64,000 nt of DNA from Pseudomonas sp. LBUM920 (GTDB lineage: Bacteria; Pseudomonadota; Gammaproteobacteria; Pseudomonadales; Pseudomonadaceae). The stretch covers positions 3,267,501 through 3,331,500 of the forward strand of contig NZ_CP027762.1 in the NCBI RefSeq assembly GCF_003852315.1, given 5' to 3'. Positions within the stretch are counted from its first letter, which is position 1; each line of letters begins with the position of its first letter. Position numbers and translations under genes: made by a program. The notes beneath the pieces are model-generated. The model had not been told where the DNA came from. It saw nothing but the letters and a program-made list of their open reading frames with translations, and did no database searches. Positions 33,225-41,872 of the stretch are shown in pieces.

Positions 33225-33568
33225 TCACCCTGCTTCTATTGCTGGGCGCATGCCTGCTGACGTGCATGGGCCAGGTCTCGCAAAAGTTTGCCGTGGAAAG
33301 CTGGCGCGACCAGCCGGAGGGTTGGGCGCCCAAATTGCGCTCGCCGTGGCTGTGGTCGGCGCTGGTGTGCCTGGGCCTGGGCCTGCTGGTCTGGCTGCTG
33401 GTGTTGCAGCGCCTGGAAGTGGGCATCGCCTACCCGATGCTCAGCCTGAATTTTGTACTGGTCACGCTGATGGCGCGCTTTGTTTTCCATGAACACATCG
33501 ACGGCCGGCACTGGCTGGGCGTGGCGCTGGTGATCGGCGGTGTGGTGTTGCTGGGGCGTCACGTATGA
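33221..33568 (+). CDS. arnE: L-Ara4N-phosphoundecaprenol flippase subunit ArnE
   Basis: The 115-residue EamA/SMR-like protein has four hydrophobic helices: LLLLLGACLLTCMGQVSQKF, then LWSALVCLGLGLLVWLLVLQ, VGIAYPMLSLNFVLVTL, and GVALVIGGVVLLG. It pairs with ArnF to flip the lipid-linked aminoarabinose across the inner membrane. The start overlaps arnT by 4 bp and the end overlaps arnF by 4 bp. Confidence 0.93.
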   Translation: MITLLLLLGACLLTCMGQVSQKFAVESWRDQPEGWAPKLRSPWLWSALVCLGLGLLVWLLVLQRLEVGIAYPMLSLNFVLVTLMARFVFHEHIDGRHWLGVALVIGGVVLLGRHV

Positions 33569-33978
33569 GCCGGACTCAAGGCTTTGCCCTGGCCCTAGGC
33601 AGTGTCGGCCTGGTCAGCGCCGCCCAATTGGGCATGCGCTGGAGCATGACGCGCCTGCCGCTGCCAGCCGACTGGCTGAATGCGTTCAACAGCAATGCCA
33701 TCGACCTCGGCGCCTTGGGCGTGGTGATCCTGGCGATCATCGCCTATGCGCTGTCGATGCTGTGCTGGCTTGGCGCACTCAAGCATTTGCCGCTGGGTCG
33801 CGCCTATTCGCTGCTCAGCATCAGCTACGCGTTGGTCTACCTGCTGGCTGCCAGCCTGCCGGTGTTCCACGAAGCTTTTTCGCTTTCAAAAACCCTGGGG
33901 GTGGCGTTGGTCATCCTCGGTGTTCTGGTTATTAACTCTCGTCGTGCTAGCGTTGCAAGCCCCAGGAATGTCCCATGA
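33565..33978 (+). CDS. arnF: L-Ara4N-phosphoundecaprenol flippase subunit ArnF
   Basis: The 137-residue EamA/SMR-like membrane protein has four helices, with GSVGLVSAAQLGMRWSMTRL at the N-terminus and LGRAYSLLSISYALVYLLAA in the third helix, matching the ArnF pattern. It is the partner of ArnE. The GTATGA junction with arnE and the 4-bp overlap with ugd show continuous translational coupling through the operon. Confidence 0.92.
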   Translation: MSRTQGFALALGSVGLVSAAQLGMRWSMTRLPLPADWLNAFNSNAIDLGALGVVILAIIAYALSMLCWLGALKHLPLGRAYSLLSISYALVYLLAASLPVFHEAFSLSKTLGVALVILGVLVINSRRASVASPRNVP

Positions 33979-35354
33979 AAATCAGTGTATTTGGTAGCGG
34001 TTACGTCGGTCTGGTGCAGGCCACCGTATTGGCCGAAGTCGGTCACGATGTGATCTGCATGGACGTGGACAAGAGCAAGGTCGAGTCGCTCCAGAAAGGC
34101 CATGTGACCATCTTCGAGCCGGGGCTTGCGGCCATGGTCAAGGAAAACCTGGAAAGCGGGCGCCTGCACTTTACCTTCGATGAAAAGCTCGCGGTCGAAC
34201 ACGGTGAAGTGCTGTTTATTGCCGTGGGCACGCCGTCGGATGAAGACGGCTCGGCCGACCTCAAATACGTGCTGTCGGTGGGCGATGCCGTGTCCCGCCA
34301 CCGCGTGGAGCCGGTGATCCTGGTGGAAAAATCCACCGTTCCCGTCGGCACCGGCGACACCCTGCGTGCGCACATCGAAAAGAACCTGCGCACCGCCGGC
34401 CGGCAGCTGGAGTTCGATATCGTCTCCAACCCGGAATTTCTCAAGGAAGGCTCGGCCGTCGCCGACTGCCGCCGTCCGGACCGCATCATCATTGGCTGCG
34501 AGCGCGAGGAAGTGCGTGAAGTGATGCGCGACCTCTACGCGCCGTTCAACCGCAACCATGACCGCATCATCTTCATGGACCTGCGCAGCGCCGAACTGAC
34601 CAAGTACGCCGCCAACTGCATGCTGGCGACCAAGATCAGCTTTATCAACCAGATCGCCGAGCTGGCCGAACACCTGGGCGCGGACATCGAAGCCGTGCGC
34701 CTGGGCATCGGTGCCGACTCGCGGATCGGTTACCACTTCATCTACCCCGGTTGCGGCTACGGCGGCTCCTGCTTCCCCAAGGACATGCGCGCCTTGATCC
34801 ACAGCGCCAAGCAAGCCAACTGCTCCAGTGACTTGCTGGAAGCCGTGGAAGCGATCAACCAGCGCCAGAAGAGCAAGCTGTTCGAGCGCATCAACGCTTA
34901 CTTCAAGGGCAACCTGCAGGGCAAGACTTTTGCCTTGTGGGGCCTGGCGTTCAAGCCCAACACCGATGACATGCGCGATGCACCGAGCCGTGTGCTGATG
35001 GAGGCCTTGTGGGCCGCGGGTGCCAATGTCCGTGCATTTGACCCGGAAGCCATGCAGGAAACTCAGCGCATCTACGGCGACGAGTCACGCCTGACGCTGT
35101 TGGGCACGCCGGAATCGGCCTTGAGCGGCGCCGATGCGCTGATCGTCTGCACCGAATGGCAGCAGTTCAAGGCGCCGGATTTCGACCTGATCCACGCACG
35201 CCTGAAAAACCCGGTGATCTTCGACGGTCGCAACCTGTATGACGGCGAACGCCTGGCACGCAAAGGCTTCAAGTACTTCCCGATGGGCCGTGGCGACTCC
35301 TGTGAACTGCCGATCCCTCAGCAAAACTGGGTACAGCAGGTCAAGGAAGCCTGA
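33975..35354 (+). CDS. ugd: UDP-glucose 6-dehydrogenase
   Basis: The 459-residue enzyme oxidises UDP-glucose to UDP-glucuronate, the precursor used by ArnA. The N-terminal NAD motif is ISVFGSGYVGLVQATVLAE. The active-site Cys is C266 in GYGGSCFPKDMRAL. The C-terminal UDP-binding domain contains LWGLAFKPNTDDMRDAPS and IFDGRNLYD. Its position right after arnF, with a 4-bp overlap, supplies the first pathway step from within the operon, as in P. aeruginosa. Confidence 0.96.
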   Translation: MKISVFGSGYVGLVQATVLAEVGHDVICMDVDKSKVESLQKGHVTIFEPGLAAMVKENLESGRLHFTFDEKLAVEHGEVLFIAVGTPSDEDGSADLKYVLSVGDAVSRHRVEPVILVEKSTVPVGTGDTLRAHIEKNLRTAGRQLEFDIVSNPEFLKEGSAVADCRRPDRIIIGCEREEVREVMRDLYAPFNRNHDRIIFMDLRSAELTKYAANCMLATKISFINQIAELAEHLGADIEAVRLGIGADSRIGYHFIYPGCGYGGSCFPKDMRALIHSAKQANCSSDLLEAVEAINQRQKSKLFERINAYFKGNLQGKTFALWGLAFKPNTDDMRDAPSRVLMEALWAAGANVRAFDPEAMQETQRIYGDESRLTLLGTPESALSGADALIVCTEWQQFKAPDFDLIHARLKNPVIFDGRNLYDGERLARKGFKYFPMGRGDSCELPIPQQNWVQQVKEA

Positions 35355-35357
35355 TAC

Positions 35358-36980
35358 GTGAACAAAGCTTATCCGCCCCTGCTCACTGCAACGATCCGTC
35401 ACCAGTCGCTGGGGCTTGGGCTCCTGGCGCTGGTGCTGTTTATTGCCGGCAACTGGCACCAGGCGATTATCGGGTTTGACTCGCGCTTCGTGGTGTTTGC
35501 CCAGGAAATGCTGCGTCATGGGCCGAGTTTTTTCCCCACGACCTACGGGCAGCCCTACGCCGATTACCTGGCCACCTCGACCGTGTTGACGTGGTTGTTC
35601 TCGTTGCCCTTGGGCCAGGTCACCAGCTTGACCGCCTGGTTGCCCACGGCCATCGCTTCGGCGCTGATTGTGATGCTGGTGTATCGGCTGACGGCGCCCT
35701 ACTCCGTGCGCTGGGGCCTGCTGAGTATTGCGATGTTGCTGCTCAGCAGCACCTTCATCAGTGAAACCCGGGCGGTGTCCCTCGACCAGATGCTCGCGGC
35801 AGTGGCCTTGGCGGTGTTTTACCTGGGGTATGCGCATGATCACTTCGCCAGCCCGAAACGCCTGCACTGGCTGTTCCTGTTGCTGATCGTCGGCTTCGCC
35901 ATCCGTGGGCCGATCGGCCTGGTGATTCCGACCGGCGTGCTGTGCAGCTATTACCTGCTCAACCGGCAGTGGCGCCAACTGTTCACCTTCGGCCTGATTG
36001 CCCTGGCGTTGCTGGCGGCCTGTGTGGGCCTGTTGCTGTTGCTGGCCAAGCTCAGCGGTGGCGAGGACTTCATGCAAGACGTGATCCGCATGCAGTTCCT
36101 GGGGCGCATGGATGGCACCGAAGGCTCCAGCGGCGCGCTGTATTACTTCACCAGCTCGCTGGGCAATTATGCCCTGGCCTATCCACTGGCACTGTTGGTG
36201 CTGGTGGCGGTGGCCGTCGGCGGGCGCCGCACGCCAGACCCGGCCTTGCAGCTGGTGCTGTATTGCGCCGCCGCCGGGTTGCTGGTGATGCTGGGCTTGT
36301 CGGTGCCTCAGGCAAAAAAGGCGCGCTACATCCTGCCGATGTTGCCGATGGCGGCGATCCTTGCGGCCTACCCGTTCCAGGTCACCCAGGGGCGGCTGTT
36401 TGCAGGGCTGCGCGCCTTGATGCTGGGTATCTGGACGCTGATGCCGGCACTGCTGGCCGTCGGGCTGGTGGTGGCGCGCCGACGTTACGCCGAGCAACTG
36501 GGCAACCTGGGGGTGATATTCGGCGTACTGGGCGTGCTTCAGGTACTGGCGCTGCTGGCGGTCTTCAACGTGCGGATACGCGCGACGGGGCCAGCCTTCG
36601 CTGCGGCACTGGCGCTCTGGACGACTTACATCGTGGTGGTTGAACCCCTGGAGCGCGCGCTCTACGACACGCGCACCTTCACCCTGGCGGTCAAAGACCA
36701 GATCACGCAGCAGCCGGCGCCTGTGGTATTGCACGGGTTGGGCAAGGATGCGAAAGCCATCAAGTTCATGGTCAACTTCAACTGCGACAAGGTGCCGTTG
36801 TTTACCCATTCCTCCGCAGACCTGGCCCCGCTGCAAGGGCCTGCCTGGCTGGTGATGAGCGCGCAGGATTTCGAAAACCTGCAGGACCCGCGCTTGAAAT
36901 CGGTTACGCCGACGCTTACCGGGGAGTTTGACAAAGACCCTTATGTGCTGCTGCATCTGGGGAAAACCCCGGCACCCTGA
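35358..36980 (+). CDS. ArnT-like membrane glycosyltransferase, extra gene at operon end
   Basis: The 540-residue polytopic protein starts with GTG 3 bp after the ugd stop. It has an N-terminal helix, then FIAGNWHQAIIGFDSRFVVF with an Asp in the first periplasmic loop as in GT-C enzymes, about 11-12 hydrophobic helices, and a short C-terminal soluble domain (about residues 440-540). It resembles ArnT/PMT-type transferases in layout, but the ArnT DET and EKPAAGYW motifs are absent or altered. It could add another sugar or modify lipid A/lipopolysaccharide in concert with the Arn proteins. The donor and acceptor are unknown. It is the last gene before a clear terminator. Confidence 0.78.
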   Translation: MNKAYPPLLTATIRHQSLGLGLLALVLFIAGNWHQAIIGFDSRFVVFAQEMLRHGPSFFPTTYGQPYADYLATSTVLTWLFSLPLGQVTSLTAWLPTAIASALIVMLVYRLTAPYSVRWGLLSIAMLLLSSTFISETRAVSLDQMLAAVALAVFYLGYAHDHFASPKRLHWLFLLLIVGFAIRGPIGLVIPTGVLCSYYLLNRQWRQLFTFGLIALALLAACVGLLLLLAKLSGGEDFMQDVIRMQFLGRMDGTEGSSGALYYFTSSLGNYALAYPLALLVLVAVAVGGRRTPDPALQLVLYCAAAGLLVMLGLSVPQAKKARYILPMLPMAAILAAYPFQVTQGRLFAGLRALMLGIWTLMPALLAVGLVVARRRYAEQLGNLGVIFGVLGVLQVLALLAVFNVRIRATGPAFAAALALWTTYIVVVEPLERALYDTRTFTLAVKDQITQQPAPVVLHGLGKDAKAIKFMVNFNCDKVPLFTHSSADLAPLQGPAWLVMSAQDFENLQDPRLKSVTPTLTGEFDKDPYVLLHLGKTPAP

Positions 36981-37009
36981 TCGCGGTGCTGGCCGTGTGT
37001 ACAAGACGA

Positions 37010-37040
37010 CGCCCACTTCAACTGGAGTGGGCGTTTTCGT
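37010..37040 (+). terminator. Rho-independent terminator of the arn operon
   Basis: CGCCCACT at 37010-37017 pairs with AGTGGGCG at 37026-37033 across an 8-nt loop and is followed by TTTTCGTT. It lies 30 bp after the last operon gene on the same strand, so it is a convincing intrinsic terminator. Confidence 0.8.
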
Positions 37041-37263
37041 TGCTGCAACCGAGAAAGCACCTACACAGCTATGCGTAACGGCTGGTGCACTTTGTCTTCC
37101 GGCGCCTGGAACCCAAATGTAGACTCGTTTGCCAGGTGCGCTTACCCATTCCGGCCCCAACGTCTGGCTTATCTCACCAGCCCGAGGCTGGCGCACCCTG
37201 GATAACAAGAACGCAGTAGGCCCGCCCATACACACGGCGGTTTACGCATACGAGGGCAATGCC

Positions 37264-37488
37264 GTGGCGCAAGATCCGATGTCAATTCCCGTGCCGAGGC
37301 TGGATCGGTTGATGGCACTGCGCGACGCCCTGGTGGCGTTGAAGGGGCCCCTGGCCAGCGACCTGACGCTGCAGGAAAACCTGCAAAGACAGCTGTTCAA
37401 TGAAGAGACCGACAGGCGCGTATTGGGCCATGTCAGCCCACCCTTTGCGCAGATGACGCGCCTGATTCCTTTCGGCGAAGTCATTTGA
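37264..37488 (+). CDS. Small hypothetical protein
   Basis: This 74-residue frame uses a GTG at 37264 with GAGGG seven bases upstream; an ATG at 37279 is an alternative. The predicted product (VAQDPMSIPVPRLDRLMALRD onward) is helical and charged, with no membrane segment or recognised motif, and ends in LIPFGEVI. Codon use looks like a plausible coding frame, and a stop is followed by a long gap. I do not recognise a family. The roughly 220 bp between the arn terminator and this start show nothing else. Confidence 0.4.
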   Translation: MAQDPMSIPVPRLDRLMALRDALVALKGPLASDLTLQENLQRQLFNEETDRRVLGHVSPPFAQMTRLIPFGEVI

Positions 37489-37670
37489 ACGCACTTGCAA
37501 CAATTTGATTTCAATAAACTTGCACTCAACCCTCATTAATATGCAGTGGAGCCCTTGAGCAAAGGTCGGCACACTGTGCAGGTTCCTCCCCCAAACGTTG
37601 GAACTTTCAAGGGCTTTTCCGGGCAACCAGGCAAGCCTTTTTTTTCGCCCGCAATTTCAGGACCGCTTTA

Positions 37671-38381
37671 ATGCTTACCCGTTGGTTACCTGCTGCAATC
37701 AATACCCGCCCTGCTGAATGGAGCCGTGCAGCGATCGGCATGGCCCTGGGCACGCTGTTCAGTGTTTGGGTGTGCGCCCAAGTGTTTGGCATGGAGGTCG
37801 CGCTGCACCTGCTTGGCCCGCTGGGTGCCTCGGCTGTGTTGCTGTTTGCGGTGTCTTCCGGCGCGCTGGCCCAACCCTGGTCGATCATCGGCAGCTATTT
37901 GTGCGCGGGTGTTGTTGCCCTGCTGGTCGCCCGCGTATTGGGGCGTACGCTGGGCAGCGCATGCCTGGCGGCGGGCATGACCGTTATCCTGATTTGCTGG
38001 CTGCGCTGCCTGCACCCGCCGGCCGGTGGCCTGGCAATGACGTTGGTACTGGCAGACCCGGCCTCCATCGCCCTTGGGTGGCAGGTGCTGGCGCCGGTCA
38101 TGCTGGGCGCGGGTGCGCTGCTGGCGTGTGCACTGGCGTATAACAACGCCACGCGCGCGCGCTATCCCAGGGGTGCGGTCGAGTCACCGGCAGCGGTCAT
38201 GGGCAATACGGCGTCCGCAACAGACCCGGCCATCACGGCGGCCGACTTGAAACTGGCGCTGGCCGAGATGGAGCAGTTTTACGATGTGCAACCGAGCGAA
38301 CTCGAACAGTTGATCCATGCCGCAGAAGGCCATGCGCGACGCCGCAGCATCGGCGAAGTACTGGCCCGCCGCGCCGCCTGA
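37671..38381 (+). CDS. HPP-family membrane protein
   Basis: The 236-residue protein has an N-terminal HPP domain of about four to five hydrophobic helices (residues 15-160) with the signature WLRCLHPPAGGLAMTLVLA around residues 104-122. A cytosolic C-terminal part follows (about 165-236), with helical AADLKLALAEMEQFYDVQ. HPP proteins are membrane proteins of largely unresolved function; plastid and cyanobacterial members have been linked to nitrite transport. AGGA precedes the ATG. The tail, unlike CBS-domain HPP proteins, has no CBS repeat. Confidence 0.85.
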   Translation: MLTRWLPAAINTRPAEWSRAAIGMALGTLFSVWVCAQVFGMEVALHLLGPLGASAVLLFAVSSGALAQPWSIIGSYLCAGVVALLVARVLGRTLGSACLAAGMTVILICWLRCLHPPAGGLAMTLVLADPASIALGWQVLAPVMLGAGALLACALAYNNATRARYPRGAVESPAAVMGNTASATDPAITAADLKLALAEMEQFYDVQPSELEQLIHAAEGHARRRSIGEVLARRAA

Positions 38382-38512
38382 GCCTGCGTGCATAAATGCA
38401 AAAACGACCTGCAGGATTCCGGGTTGTACTGGGCAAATTTGCACTGGTACGATCGCGAGAAGGTTCGTCCGCGAACATCTTGATAAAGAACAATAAAAGC
38501 AGGGAGTTACAG

Positions 38513-39616
38513 ATGACTGCTCAGGTTTCATCCGAAGCAAGCCGCGCCGAAATTCTTCAGGACGAAGTGCTGGCCGACGTTCGCAACCACATCGGCCACC
38601 TCACCCTCAATCGCCCCTCTGGCTTGAACGCCATCACCCTGGACATGGTTCGCAGCCTGACAGCGCAGTTACAGGCCTGGGCGGATGACCCGCAGGTCTA
38701 CGCCGTGGTGCTGCGCGGTGCTGGCGAAAAGGCCTTCTGCGCCGGGGGCGACATCCGTTCGCTGTACGACAGCTTCAAGAACGGCGACAGCCTGCACGCC
38801 GACTTTTTTGTCGAGGAGTACGCCCTCGACCTGGCCATCCACCATTACCGCAAACCCGTCCTGGCGCTGATGGACGGGTTCGTGCTCGGCGGCGGCATGG
38901 GCCTGGTGCAAGGCGCTGATCTGCGCGTGGTCACCGAGCGCAGCCGCCTGGCGATGCCGGAAACGGCCATTGGTTATTTCCCGGATGTGGGCGGCAGCTA
39001 CTTCCTGCCGCGCATACCCGGCGAGTTGGGGATTTACCTGGGCGTCACCGGCGTACAGATTCGCGCGGCCGACGCGTTGTATTGCGGGCTGGCGGACTGG
39101 TACCTCGAAAGCACCCGGCTCGCCGACCTGGACCAGAAACTCGACCGCCTGCAATGGCAGGACTCGCCGCTCAAAGACCTGCAAGGCGTACTCGCCAAAC
39201 TGGCTGTGCAGCAATTGCCCGACGCGCCGCTGGCAGCATTGCGCCCGGCCATCGACCATTTCTTCGCCCTGCCGGACGTGCCAAGCATCGTCGAGCAGTT
39301 GCAGCAAGTCACCGTCGCCGACTCCCATGAGTGGGCACTGAACACCGTCGCACTGATGCAGACCCGTTCTCCGCTGGCGATGGCCGTCACCCTGCAAATG
39401 CTGCGCCGGGGCCGCCGCCTGCCGCTGGAACAGTGCTTCGCGCTGGAATTGCACCTGGATCGCCAGTGGTTCGAGCGCGGCGACCTGATCGAAGGGGTAC
39501 GCGCGTTGATCATCGACAAGGACAAAACGCCGCGCTGGCGCCCAGCCACGATCCACGACCTGAACGCCACCCATGTGGAGAGCTTCTTCCACGACTTCAA
39601 GCAGTTTGGGAGATAA
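38513..39616 (+). CDS. 3-hydroxyisobutyryl-CoA hydrolase (enoyl-CoA hydratase/isomerase family)
   Basis: The start ATG at 38513 follows AGGGAGTTACAG, giving 367 residues; the frame upstream to 38396 is non-coding in character. Length, AGEKAFCAGGDIRSLYDSF, GFVLGGGMGLVQGADLRVV and PETAIGYFPDVGGSYFLPR are the pattern of HIBYL-CoA hydrolases, which are longer than ordinary hydratases and use a Glu in the third block. The reaction is 3-hydroxyisobutyryl-CoA to 3-hydroxyisobutyrate plus CoA, a valine catabolic step. It is followed after 3 bp by an isobutyryl-CoA dehydrogenase-like gene, supporting the valine assignment. An alternative role in other branched acyl-CoA hydrolysis cannot be excluded. 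Confidence 0.87.
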   Translation: MTAQVSSEASRAEILQDEVLADVRNHIGHLTLNRPSGLNAITLDMVRSLTAQLQAWADDPQVYAVVLRGAGEKAFCAGGDIRSLYDSFKNGDSLHADFFVEEYALDLAIHHYRKPVLALMDGFVLGGGMGLVQGADLRVVTERSRLAMPETAIGYFPDVGGSYFLPRIPGELGIYLGVTGVQIRAADALYCGLADWYLESTRLADLDQKLDRLQWQDSPLKDLQGVLAKLAVQQLPDAPLAALRPAIDHFFALPDVPSIVEQLQQVTVADSHEWALNTVALMQTRSPLAMAVTLQMLRRGRRLPLEQCFALELHLDRQWFERGDLIEGVRALIIDKDKTPRWRPATIHDLNATHVESFFHDFKQFGR

Positions 39617-39619
39617 GCC

Positions 39620-40771
39620 ATGCAAGATATTGAATACACAGAAGAACAAGTGATGATTCGCGACATGGCGCGCGACTTTGCCCGCGGTGAAATCGCGCCC
39701 CATGCCCAAGCGTGGGAGAAAGCCGGTTGGATCGATGATGCCCTGGTCGCGAAGATGGGCGAACTGGGCCTGCTGGGAATGGTGGTGCCCGAAGAATGGG
39801 GTGGCACCTATGTCGATTACGTCGCCTACGCCCTGGCGGTTGAAGAGATCTCGGCCGGCGACGGCGCCACCGGTGCGCTGATGAGTATCCACAATTCAGT
39901 CGGTTGCGGGCCAATCCTCAACTACGGAACACAAGCGCAGAAAGAAGCCTGGCTGCCCGACCTTGCCAGTGGCCAGGCCATCGGCTGTTTTTGCCTGACC
40001 GAACCCCAGGCAGGGTCCGAAGCCCATAACCTGCGCACACGCGCCGAACTGCGCGACGGCCAGTGGGTGATCAATGGCGCCAAGCAGTTTGTCAGCAACG
40101 GCAAACGCGCCAAGCTGGCCATTGTGTTTGCGGTGACGGATCCGGACTTGGGCAAAAAAGGCATTTCCGCGTTCCTGGTGCCCACCAATACGCCAGGGTT
40201 TGTGGTTGACCGCACAGAACACAAGATGGGCATTCGCGCGTCGGATACCTGCGCCGTCACCCTCAACCAATGCACGGTGCCTGAAGCCAATTTGCTCGGT
40301 GAGCGTGGCAAAGGCCTGGCTATCGCCCTGTCCAACCTCGAGGGCGGGCGCATCGGCATTGCTGCCCAGGCCCTGGGCATCGCCCGCGCGGCCTTTGAGG
40401 CGGCGCTGGCGTATGCGCGCGATCGCGTGCAGTTCAACCAGGCGATTATCGAGCACCAGAGCGTCGCCAACCTGTTGGCCGACATGCAAACCCGCCTGAA
40501 TGCCGCACGGTTGCTGATCCTGCACGCCGCGCGCTTGCGCAGTGCCGGCAAGCCGTGCCTGTCGGAAGCGTCCCAGGCCAAGCTGTTCGCCTCGGAAATG
40601 GCCGAGAAGGTCTGCTCCTCAGCGATGCAGATTCACGGTGGGTATGGGTATCTGGAAGATTATCCGGTGGAGCGTTACTACCGGGATGCGCGAATCACGC
40701 AGATTTACGAGGGCACGAGCGAGATTCAGCGGATGGTGATCGCGCGCGAGCTGAAGAACTACCAGCTCTAA
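39620..40771 (+). CDS. Acyl-CoA dehydrogenase, isobutyryl-CoA dehydrogenase-like
   Basis: The 383-residue FAD enzyme of the ACAD family oxidises acyl-CoA to enoyl-CoA, passing electrons to ETF. Visible are CFCLTEPQAGSEAHNLRTRA (FAD/substrate loop), AKLAIVFAVTD, GYGYLEDYPVERYYRDARIT, and the catalytic Glu near IYEGTSEIQRMV. Length and motifs match short/branched-chain ACADs. Position 3 bp after the 3-hydroxyisobutyryl-CoA hydrolase gene suggests isobutyryl-CoA (valine route) as substrate. A paralogue for the isoleucine-type cluster is at 41873-43000. Confidence 0.88.
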   Translation: MQDIEYTEEQVMIRDMARDFARGEIAPHAQAWEKAGWIDDALVAKMGELGLLGMVVPEEWGGTYVDYVAYALAVEEISAGDGATGALMSIHNSVGCGPILNYGTQAQKEAWLPDLASGQAIGCFCLTEPQAGSEAHNLRTRAELRDGQWVINGAKQFVSNGKRAKLAIVFAVTDPDLGKKGISAFLVPTNTPGFVVDRTEHKMGIRASDTCAVTLNQCTVPEANLLGERGKGLAIALSNLEGGRIGIAAQALGIARAAFEAALAYARDRVQFNQAIIEHQSVANLLADMQTRLNAARLLILHAARLRSAGKPCLSEASQAKLFASEMAEKVCSSAMQIHGGYGYLEDYPVERYYRDARITQIYEGTSEIQRMVIARELKNYQL

Positions 40772-40783
40772 GCTAATACAGGC

Positions 40784-40874
40784 TGTGCAGGCGCTCGCTT
40801 GCCAGCGACGCAGGCACCTCGGTTCACCTGTTGGACCGAAGTGAAGCTATTGCAGGCAAGCCAGCTCCCACACC
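40784..40874. repeat. REPIN-type element, GCTGGCTTGCC class, left arm degenerate
   Basis: The right end around 40850-40874 reads, on the reverse strand, TGTGGGAGCTGGCTTGCC followed by TGCAATAGC, a classic P. fluorescens REP. The left arm, CAGGCGCTCGCTTGCCAGCGA at about 40788-40808, is a partial match. The internal sequence GCAGGCACCTCGGT to ACCGAAGTG is self-complementary, as in intact REPINs of this class. It lies between convergent operons. Confidence 0.75.
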
Positions 40875-40970
40875 TTGATCGGTGATGACGTTGCAATCGG
40901 CGAACGTGTTCGCCTGATTGCCAGCGTATTCAAGCGCTCCCCACGCTAACCAATACGCTGCAAAACCAAA

Positions 40971-41058
40971 GTGGGAGCGGGCTTGCCCGCGAATACGGCG
41001 TATCAGTCAGCGAATGTATCGACTGATCCAGCGCATTCGCGAGCAAGCCCGCTCCCAC
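40971..41058. repeat. REPIN-type element, GTGGGAGCGGGCTTGC class
   Basis: GTGGGAGCGGGCTTGC at 40971-40986 is matched by its reverse complement, GCAAGCCCGCTCCCAC, at 41043-41058. The 56-bp interior contains further complementary stretches (GCGAATAC and GTATTCGC-like). The two ends are perfect over 16 bp. It is in the same intergenic gap as the degenerate REPIN at 40784-40874, so two different REP classes sit side by side. Confidence 0.85.
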
Positions 41059-41087
41059 ACGTTGCGTTCCAGCAGTCTTGAAGCCGG

Positions 41088-41861
41088 TTACTTATCGTTG
41101 AACTCCGGCGCACGCTTGGCCACAAACGCCGCCATCCCTTCCTTCTGATCCTGCGTTGCAAACGCCGCATGGAACACCCGGCGCTCAAAGCGCACGCCTT
41201 CGGAGAGGCTCACTTCAAACGCGCGGTTCACGCTTTCCTTGACCATCATGCTGATCGGCACGGATTTGCCGGCGATCAGCGTCGCCACCTTCAGCGCCTC
41301 TTCCAGCAGCTCATCTGCCGGCACGATACGCGCCACAATCCCGCAACGCTCGGCTTCCACCGCATCGATAAAACGCCCGGTCAGGCACATTTCCATGGCC
41401 TTGGCCTTGCCCACCGCGCGGGTCAGGCGCTGGGTGCCGCCCATGCCCGGCAGCACGCCGAGGTTGATTTCCGGCTGGCCGAACTTGGCGCCGTCGCCCG
41501 CGAGGATGAAGTCGCACATCAACGCCAGTTCACAGCCGCCGCCCAAGGCAAAGCCGTTGACGGCGGCAATGATCGGCTTGCGCCGGTTGGCTACGCGGTC
41601 GCTGTCGCTGAACAGGTCGTCCAGGTAAATCTGAGGGTAGGTCAGCTCGGCCATTTCCTTGATGTCGGCACCGGCGGCGAAGGCTTTTTTCGAGCCGGTC
41701 AGCACGATGCAGCCGATTTGCGGGTTGGCTTCCAGGCTGTCCAGCGCCTGGTTCAACTCGCTGACCAGTTGCGCATTCAGGGCGTTCAGGGCTTGCGGGC
41801 GATTGAGGGTAATCAGCCCGACGCGGCCCTGGACCTCGAGCAAAATGGTTTCGTAACTCAT
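41088..41861 (-). CDS. Enoyl-CoA hydratase
   Basis: The 257-residue crotonase-fold protein has TGSKKAFAAGADIKEMAEL (oxyanion hole), the catalytic Glu region in NLGVLPGMGGTQRL, and C-terminal AFAAFVAKR-type ending MAAFVAKRAPEF. It hydrates enoyl-CoA such as tiglyl-CoA. It is the last gene of a leftward five-gene cluster (acyl-CoA synthetase, 3-hydroxyacyl-CoA dehydrogenase, thiolase, acyl-CoA dehydrogenase, hydratase), the same order as a cluster known from P. putida and linked there to isoleucine/branched short-chain acyl-CoA use. The gap to the dehydrogenase upstream is 11 bp. Confidence 0.88.
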   Translation of the reverse strand: MSYETILLEVQGRVGLITLNRPQALNALNAQLVSELNQALDSLEANPQIGCIVLTGSKKAFAAGADIKEMAELTYPQIYLDDLFSDSDRVANRRKPIIAAVNGFALGGGCELALMCDFILAGDGAKFGQPEINLGVLPGMGGTQRLTRAVGKAKAMEMCLTGRFIDAVEAERCGIVARIVPADELLEEALKVATLIAGKSVPISMMVKESVNRAFEVSLSEGVRFERRVFHAAFATQDQKEGMAAFVAKRAPEFNDK

Positions 41862-41872
41862 GGAATGGCTCC

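Noticed and set aside
35085..37235. 716-codon open frame antisense to ugd and the ArnT-like gene
   Set aside because: The composition is Gln/His/Arg-rich low complexity, and both genes on the plus strand have strong family evidence and operon overlaps.
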